Positions 29,488-34,897 of a stretch of DNA of 34,897 nucleotides are shown here, piece by piece. Position 1 is the first letter of the stretch; every line of letters begins with the position of its first letter. Both the position numbers and the translations under genes were made by a program. This stretch comes from Lentisphaerota bacterium (GTDB taxonomy: Bacteria; Verrucomicrobiota; Lentisphaeria; Victivallales; Victivallaceae): positions 1 through 34,897 of the forward strand of contig SUWG01000027.1 of the NCBI GenBank assembly GCA_015061625.1. The letters run 5' to 3'. The notes under the pieces were generated by a model. That model was not told where the DNA came from and made no database searches. It was given only the letters and a program-made list of their open reading frames with translations.

Positions 29488-31782
29488 TTATCTTTCTATA
29501 ATTTTCACGCTTCCGACCGGTGCTTCTTCATACGATGCAATTACCGGAGTCAAACCTGCCGGATGAATGACCGTCAGATCGATTTTACCGGAGTCATTCA
29601 TTTCCCATGATACTTCAATATTGCCCGATGGTGTCGGCACTTCTCCGGAAGCAAAACTGTTATTGCCCGGATAAGGCTTGACTTCAAAGGTTTTGAAGCC
29701 GGGTTCCAATGGCGTAACTCCCAGAACCCATTTGCCGTAAAAACCGACGTGGATACTGCTCCAGGCATGACACAAACTGCCGGCCCCGTTGAAATCTTCC
29801 GCCCCCAGACCGGTTTCCCAGAATGTCGTTGCCCCACGGTCAGCCATGACAAGATATTCTGAATCGATCCGTTTTTGTGCGATCTTGCGGGCAAAATCTC
29901 CGGCACTGAACATACCATTGATATAATACAGCAACGGGCTGAATGTGAAACGCACCAACTTCTCATTGCCGTTGATCTGTCCGGCAAGACCGGCACGGCG
30001 CTCTTCCGGAACCAGTTGCATGGCCAGCATCATAAACTGGCTGTGCGCGTGACGCTTTCCAATAAATTTGCCATCTTTGATTTGAGAGGAATAGTTATTC
30101 TCTGCCGGGTCAAAGAAACTTTTTTCAATACACTCTCCCAATTCAGCGGCAAAACTTTCCCATTTATCAGCAGCATCATTTTTCCCGATAAAACGCCAGC
30201 AACCGGCGGCGGCTCTTATCGCCTCATAAGTGTAAAGATTATGCAGGATATGATAATCACACTTTTCCGCATCCAGCCGGTCAAGTTCCGGAACCCATTC
30301 AAAAAAGTTCCACACGGCAAAGGCGTTGCTCAAGCGGAAAAGTCCAGTTTCTGCATCGAATCTTTCCATGAATTTATCCAACATATCTTCTATCTGACCG
30401 GAAAACTGCAACGCCAGTGAAGTATCTCCGCTATACAGGCAATACTCCATTACTTCCAATATCCAGATCCGGGAAAAGGTGGTGATCGCCCCCCACGGGA
30501 TCGCAGAACCCCGATGCGGGTAATTGTTGGGAGCGCACATATTTATTTCACCGTTTTGAGCATTATAACCATTGCCCAGCAATTCAAGAGAGGCTCTGGC
30601 AAATGCATAGTTTCCCCACGCATAATAGCCGAAAAGTATCTGATTGCGGGAATCATACGCATACAACCCCTGTTCCCGCCACGGACAGTCTTCGTAATGA
30701 AAATGCATACAGCATTGCATAGTCCGTAATCCGATCTCCCGCAATCTGGCCGCTCCGGAAAATGAAGATTCAAATTTTGCCGCCGGAGGCAACGGCAGGG
30801 AAAAATCCCGCATCCCGGCATAGTTGATCACACTATTTTTCGCACCATTGCCGGTTATATTCAATTGAATATAACGGCATCCCATACGCAAAAACGGTAA
30901 TTGCAGCAGATTATGACCGTCACGGCAAATGAAACGGACAGTGAAATTGCGTTCCGCGATCCGGCTCCTGGGGTGGCCGTCAGTCAAATACTCGCCCCAT
31001 GTAAGATCAACTGTCATGCCGTTTCCGGCATTATCCAACTCAACTTCGGCATAACCGGCACATTCACAACCGAGATCAAAAACAGCATAAATGCCATTGG
31101 CCTGATTTTCTGAATCGTAATGATCGGCAGCCACACTCAATGCAAAGGTCTCTTTTTCGCTCTCCCGGAAAATTTTGCCTTGACTGACCGTCAGAGTACT
31201 CAAACGCCTGCCGATATTCAGCGGCGGCAAAGGACGCATGGTCAACTGACAATTTTCTCTCGGCACTTCCACAGCAAATTGCCAATGAGAATCATCAAAA
31301 TCGACACCGGAAAAATTTTCATATTTGCGCAAATCACGCAAGGCGGCAAATCCCAGTTGGATAGTGACTTTTTCAATATTTCCGCTGAAAAACTCCGGAT
31401 GCTCCACCGCTTTCCAATTTTCATCAGTTGCACAGAGCTGTTTACCGTCTTGCGTCAATACGGCAATGACTCCGGGAGTACCTTTCATCATCGACAGAAA
31501 ATCCTCTCCCGGCGCATACGCTTCAATGGAAATAACATTTTTGCCCGGTTTCAAATTGTTCACGGTAAATTGTGATACAGTTTTTCTATCCGGATAATCC
31601 GGGAATTGTCCCCGGCCGATCTCCATGCCGTTTACCGAAACCACAAAATCCCAATCCGCCGAGATCAGCAACTCCGCTTCCGCATCACTTCCGGCATCAA
31701 AAACACGCCTCAATGCCGCATACTGATTCAATTTTTCTTCAGCATTGCACCATATCCATTTGGCGTTATTCAATCGTTTCAT
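29488..31782 (-). CDS. Alpha-L-rhamnosidase (GH78-like)
   Basis: A 764-aa enzyme that would release terminal alpha-L-rhamnose. The N-terminal half has beta-sandwich domains (AKWIWCNAEE, SADWDFVVSVNGMEIGRGQF, DFLSMMKG, GYAEVELDNAGNG, LRMGCRYIQLNITG). The (alpha/alpha)6 catalytic domain (about 385-690) contains HYEDCPWREQGLYAYDSRN, the GH78 acid motif, and later ATTFWETG and HAWSS. A C-terminal beta-sandwich closes it. ATG at 31782 is chosen: it lies 32 bp after the symporter stop, and extension to 31953 would overlap that gene. No signal peptide is visible, suggesting intracellular hydrolysis of imported rhamnosides, in keeping with the adjacent symporter. Confidence 0.9.
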   Translation of the reverse strand: MKRLNNAKWIWCNAEEKLNQYAALRRVFDAGSDAEAELLISADWDFVVSVNGMEIGRGQFPDYPDRKTVSQFTVNNLKPGKNVISIEAYAPGEDFLSMMKGTPGVIAVLTQDGKQLCATDENWKAVEHPEFFSGNIEKVTIQLGFAALRDLRKYENFSGVDFDDSHWQFAVEVPRENCQLTMRPLPPLNIGRRLSTLTVSQGKIFRESEKETFALSVAADHYDSENQANGIYAVFDLGCECAGYAEVELDNAGNGMTVDLTWGEYLTDGHPRSRIAERNFTVRFICRDGHNLLQLPFLRMGCRYIQLNITGNGAKNSVINYAGMRDFSLPLPPAAKFESSFSGAARLREIGLRTMQCCMHFHYEDCPWREQGLYAYDSRNQILFGYYAWGNYAFARASLELLGNGYNAQNGEINMCAPNNYPHRGSAIPWGAITTFSRIWILEVMEYCLYSGDTSLALQFSGQIEDMLDKFMERFDAETGLFRLSNAFAVWNFFEWVPELDRLDAEKCDYHILHNLYTYEAIRAAAGCWRFIGKNDAADKWESFAAELGECIEKSFFDPAENNYSSQIKDGKFIGKRHAHSQFMMLAMQLVPEERRAGLAGQINGNEKLVRFTFSPLLYYINGMFSAGDFARKIAQKRIDSEYLVMADRGATTFWETGLGAEDFNGAGSLCHAWSSIHVGFYGKWVLGVTPLEPGFKTFEVKPYPGNNSFASGEVPTPSGNIEVSWEMNDSGKIDLTVIHPAGLTPVIASYEEAPVGSVKIIER

Positions 31783-31814
31783 AGCCCACTCACATCTCTT
31801 TTTACCGGATTGGA

Positions 31815-33584
31815 TCAATTCTCTGAAATCATTTCCTGACCGACCGTTGCGATCGTCAAACCCCGCCATTTTTTCTCCGGCTGCACCGGGCAGAACCAGA
31901 GGATCACAAACGCAACTATCAAAGAACAGGGCAAACCGAATGCAAAACTGCAAGCCAGCGGTTCAGTAGTCACACAGGCGTTGCTGTATGCCCACCAGAG
32001 AAAATTGGTAAACCCGATTCCAAGGATCAGCATCCCGATCATGGCGGTAATTTTTACACTCAAATGTGTCCGCAACTTTTTACCAAGATACGGCAGACAA
32101 AGCAATATCCCGGCAATTACAGGAACCAGCATATAAACGGCATCCAATTTTCCACCCCAACCGAAACCGATTTCCGGATTTTTCTCCCAGTTTTGAACGG
32201 CGGTACGGGATAACGCATACCAGATATTTTTACCGATGGCTTCACCGGCGGCAAAAAATGTATACGCCCAGATCAACAGCGAATTGGCTCTTTTGGAAAG
32301 CACCGCAAAAAGAAATGCCGGAGCAGTGGCGGCACCAAGCATATTGAAAATGGTTCCAACTTCAGTGATGCTCTGGCTGAGCCATCTGCCGGATAAATCC
32401 AAACCGAGACCAAGCAAAATGGCAAATGCCCCCACCAGAAATGTGGCCCAGCGGGAAACCGACACCTCTTTTGCCGGAGTCATTTTTTTATTGATGAATT
32501 TGGCATGGATCTCTTTAAGCCATACGGTGGACATGGAATTCATGCCGCTATCCAACGTACTCATGATCGCCGCCAGCATCGCCGCCATAAAAATTCCGGG
32601 AATCGGCGTCGGCGTTTTGGTTGCGATAAAGTGGAAAAATGCCATATCTCCATCGCCGGAGAGCGCCGGATCCGGATTTTGAGCATAATAAGCATAAATT
32701 GCAAAACCGACCATAAACAGCACAATCGTATTGACGAGCCCCAAACCGGAAGAAATACACTGGGATTTGAAACCGGTTTTCCAATCTTTGGTGGTCAGAA
32801 TACGCTGGATATTCAACTGATCACTGCTGACCGCCCCCATACTGCTGAAAAGAGAATTCCACAACAGCAGCCAGAAACACAATCTGATATAAGGGGTGAT
32901 CGTATAAAACTCTCTGGTGGCATACTGCGGGGCACCGTGACCGTTTTCAAATGCATAGATCATGCCGCCGATCAGACCGCCATCCAAATTGCTGTTCAGT
33001 ACCAGAAGAATAAAAATGGTTCCGCCTGCCAATACAAAAAATTGAATAACATCAGTCCAGATGACCGCTTTCATGCCGCCCATTACGGTATAAACCATGC
33101 CGATCGCTCCCACCAGCAATATCGTGAACCAGCACGGCCAGCCGTAAGCCGCCTGAAAAATTTTACTGCTGGCATAAAGCACCATTCCCAAATACATGAT
33201 GCGGGAATAAAAAGCACTTACGGCAACTACGGCTCTTACCGTATGATCATAACGGCGTTCAAGATATTCGTAAGGAGTAAAACTGCCCAGTTTGAAATAA
33301 AACCGGACAAAAAGCAGATAATACGGAATACCCATGGCACAAGTAAGAATATTCAACGAGAAAACAGTCATTCCATAATTGAATATTTCTCCGGGGATCA
33401 TCACTATCGAAATGCTTGACAATAAAGTCATCATCATCGACAATCCCACAGCAATATAGGGCATATTGCGACCGCCGAGCAGATAATTTTCCGTAGTTTC
33501 ATCTTTTTTGGCAAAGAAAAATCCCACTCCGATCACCGCAACCATATAGACTGCGATTATCGAAATATTTACCCATTGTTCCAT
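31815..33584 (-). CDS. Sodium:solute symporter (SSS family)
   Basis: A 589-aa inner-membrane transporter with about 13-14 hydrophobic helices. SSS signatures include NYLLGGRNMPYIAVGLSMM near the N-terminus, YTVMGGMKAVIWTDVIQFF, GAVSSDQLNIQRIL and MLAAIMSTLDSGMNSMSTVW. Family members import sugars, sialic acid or similar with sodium. Placed between an oxidoreductase and a rhamnosidase, uptake of rhamnose or a rhamnoside is the likely job; this is from position only. Spacing to neighbours is 18 and 32 bp, so it is in one operon. Confidence 0.93.
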   Translation of the reverse strand: MEQWVNISIIAVYMVAVIGVGFFFAKKDETTENYLLGGRNMPYIAVGLSMMMTLLSSISIVMIPGEIFNYGMTVFSLNILTCAMGIPYYLLFVRFYFKLGSFTPYEYLERRYDHTVRAVVAVSAFYSRIMYLGMVLYASSKIFQAAYGWPCWFTILLVGAIGMVYTVMGGMKAVIWTDVIQFFVLAGGTIFILLVLNSNLDGGLIGGMIYAFENGHGAPQYATREFYTITPYIRLCFWLLLWNSLFSSMGAVSSDQLNIQRILTTKDWKTGFKSQCISSGLGLVNTIVLFMVGFAIYAYYAQNPDPALSGDGDMAFFHFIATKTPTPIPGIFMAAMLAAIMSTLDSGMNSMSTVWLKEIHAKFINKKMTPAKEVSVSRWATFLVGAFAILLGLGLDLSGRWLSQSITEVGTIFNMLGAATAPAFLFAVLSKRANSLLIWAYTFFAAGEAIGKNIWYALSRTAVQNWEKNPEIGFGWGGKLDAVYMLVPVIAGILLCLPYLGKKLRTHLSVKITAMIGMLILGIGFTNFLWWAYSNACVTTEPLACSFAFGLPCSLIVAFVILWFCPVQPEKKWRGLTIATVGQEMISEN

Positions 33585-33602
33585 CTTACGACTCCTTCCG
33601 AA

Positions 33603-34631
33603 TTAAAGATATTCTGAAATTTTCACCGGCATTCCGCTTCGGGCAGAAGCGATCCCGGCTTGAGCAAAAGCGACTGTTTTCATCCCTTCTACCGCATCCG
33701 TTGCCGGAGGAGTATTATTTTTCAAATTGTCGATAAATTCATTGAATTCCGATTCAAAATTATGATTGGCGATTTTTACCGGAATTTTGGCGAAATCCCC
33801 TTTGGCTCCGGAGTCTTCCAAAGTACACTCCCTTATTTGCAAGTGATCGCTGGTATTGTCACAGATGATCGTTCCTTTGGTGCCGTATATCTCTGTGCGC
33901 ATACTGTATGGAGCATTTACTCCGCTGGAAACAAAAAGTTTGCCGATCGCTCCGGAATGGAATTTTATTACCGCAAAAGCACTGTCCGGCTTGGGCCAAT
34001 CCGGCATCAACAGGTGATTTTCCACGCAAAAGATGCTTTCCGGTTCACCAACGATCCAACGCATCAAATCCATCGCATGACAGCCGCCGCCCAAAAAGGT
34101 TTCCCGGCCGATCTGCGGATCTTTGCGCCATTGATCATGACCGGCGGCATTGTGGTAATTGTGAGCATACTGACTGGAAATACAGGCGATTTCACCAATT
34201 CTTCCCTCATCGACCAATCGTTTTGCCAACTGGAATCCGGGGGCGTAACGGCAAACCTGACCGGTCATAAAAAATTTTCCGGCGGCCTTGGCGGCAGAGA
34301 TTATTTTCTTACACTCTTCCACCGTGGGGGCCAATGGTTTTTCACAAATGACATGGCAATTTCGCTCCAATGCGATCAATGTCTGTTCACAATGCAGATG
34401 ATCGGGCGAAGCGATGATCATTACATCCGGAGCCGCCGAAAACAACTCATCATAACTTTGGGCAATAAGCAATCCCGGACGGTCAAACAAACTCTTGTCA
34501 ATGTAATCTCTGGTTTTATATGCCGGATCGAAAACAGCAACCAAGTCGCAATCTTTACGTTTGAAAACCCCTTTCGCCCAGAATTGACCGATACCCAATC
34601 CGGCGATGGCAATACGATACTTCTTATCCAT
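33603..34631 (-). CDS. Gfo/Idh/MocA-family oxidoreductase
   Basis: A 342-aa NAD(P)-dependent sugar oxidoreductase. The Rossmann fold begins IAIAGLGIGQFWAKGVF; ASPDHLHCEQT and HVICEKPLAPT (the EKP motif) are in place, followed by the C-terminal alpha/beta domain (GGGCHAMDLMRWIVGEP, with a likely catalytic His). Family members oxidise sugars or sugar acids, or have related activities. It lies between the aldolase and the symporter, in the same direction. A role in oxidising rhamnose or a derived sugar is plausible but not proven. Length is typical. Confidence 0.9.
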   Translation of the reverse strand: MDKKYRIAIAGLGIGQFWAKGVFKRKDCDLVAVFDPAYKTRDYIDKSLFDRPGLLIAQSYDELFSAAPDVMIIASPDHLHCEQTLIALERNCHVICEKPLAPTVEECKKIISAAKAAGKFFMTGQVCRYAPGFQLAKRLVDEGRIGEIACISSQYAHNYHNAAGHDQWRKDPQIGRETFLGGGCHAMDLMRWIVGEPESIFCVENHLLMPDWPKPDSAFAVIKFHSGAIGKLFVSSGVNAPYSMRTEIYGTKGTIICDNTSDHLQIRECTLEDSGAKGDFAKIPVKIANHNFESEFNEFIDNLKNNTPPATDAVEGMKTVAFAQAGIASARSGMPVKISEYL

Positions 34632-34661
34632 TCTTACTCTCCTTGAAATCTATTGATAATA

Positions 34662-34897
34662 TCATTTATTCCCGAATGTGTTTCCGGTTATCTGCCGGTA
34701 ATTTTCCAATATCCCGCTGCAGCAATTACCGATGGCAGTAACATCTGCTCCGCCATTAACAAAGTCAAAACCTTCCAGAAAACACTCTTTCAGTGACGGC
34801 AAACTGACTGTACCGGCAAATTTGCCGTATTTATGAGCCGTCTCAACCACCAATTTCCGCACCCGGCCGATTTCCGGATGATCAAATTCAGCGGGAT
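34662..34897 (-). CDS. HpaI/HpcH-type aldolase, C-terminus (partial)
   Basis: The right window edge cuts the gene; 78 codons remain on the minus strand. The readable end begins PAEFDHPEIGRVRKLVVETA and contains HKYGKFAG, GFDFVNGGADVTAIG and a helical end, which matches the last quarter of the HpcH/HpaI aldolase family (2-keto-3-deoxy sugar-acid and related aldolases). A GTG at 34862 is internal, not a start. It is upstream of the oxidoreductase with a 30-bp gap. In a rhamnose locus, 2-keto-3-deoxy-L-rhamnonate aldolase is the obvious candidate, but the active-site half is outside the window. Confidence 0.75.
   Translation of the reverse strand, partial: PAEFDHPEIGRVRKLVVETAHKYGKFAGTVSLPSLKECFLEGFDFVNGGADVTAIGNCCSGILENYRQITGNTFGNK

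Noticed and set aside
33660-34646. 328-codon plus-strand ORF
   Set aside because: It is antisense to the oxidoreductase; its composition is that of a shadow and it has no domain.

Overview
The window looks like a chromosomal segment of a gut-type Lentisphaerae/Victivallales bacterium (PVC group). The strongest clue is two pseudopilins with an N-terminal [18 protein letters not shown]-type segment and a C-terminal H-X9-DG motif, each heading an operon of large secreted glycan-active proteins. The sigma factor/zinc-finger/Ser-Thr kinase operon, rubrerythrin and short AlaRS fit that assignment. It is inferred from gene content only.

Layout. 1-463: ArsR repressor followed by the start of an ArsP/DUF318-type permease cut by the window edge. 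464-1446: non-coding DNA, then a tRNA-Ser(CGA) whose 3' end is duplicated 414 bp away, enclosing an array of small hairpins. 1507-5636: STAS protein, a 595-aa alanyl-tRNA synthetase lacking the C-terminal domain, a membrane-anchored SNase-like nuclease, and a lipoprotein-rubrerythrin pair. 5695-16114: two pseudopilin-led loci for secreted glycan-active proteins with an AraC-type and a LacI-type regulator. 16273-18468: MBL-fold hydrolase, HD hydrolase and lipoprotein. 18433-20947: ECF-like sigma factor, HxxxCxxC zinc-finger protein and a transmembrane Ser/Thr kinase with a thioredoxin-like tail, transcribed from a promoter overlapped by a perfect 27-bp palindrome. 21140-24613: rfbB-rfbA-rfbC (dTDP-sugar synthesis) plus an acyltransferase-like gene. 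24788-28057: tRNA-Pro(CGG) carrying a 3.18-kb integrated element bounded by perfect 29-bp repeats, with an integrase remnant, a small frameshifted gene, a repeat-HNH endonuclease gene with a damaged start and a Fic protein. 28089-28446: terminators and a decayed histidine-kinase tail. 28536-34897: a probable rhamnoside locus, in transcription order HpaI-type aldolase, Gfo/Idh/MocA oxidoreductase, sodium:solute symporter, GH78 alpha-L-rhamnosidase and metallophosphoesterase.

The least explained signal is the set of sequences attached to both tRNA 3' ends. Each tRNA runs into a palindrome whose far arm copies that tRNA's own 3' end, then into hairpins sharing the same GCCGTCAGGCTT core, and both tRNAs have a second copy of their 3' end further downstream. 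This suggests one family of tRNA-targeting integrative elements, with a 414-bp possibly non-autonomous member at tRNA-Ser and a 3.18-kb member at tRNA-Pro.

Most genes are on the minus strand in tightly packed operons (TAATG, ATGA and 10-bp overlaps). Promoters of ordinary sigma-70 type (TTGnnn, 16-17 bp, TATnnT) can be read upstream of most operons.
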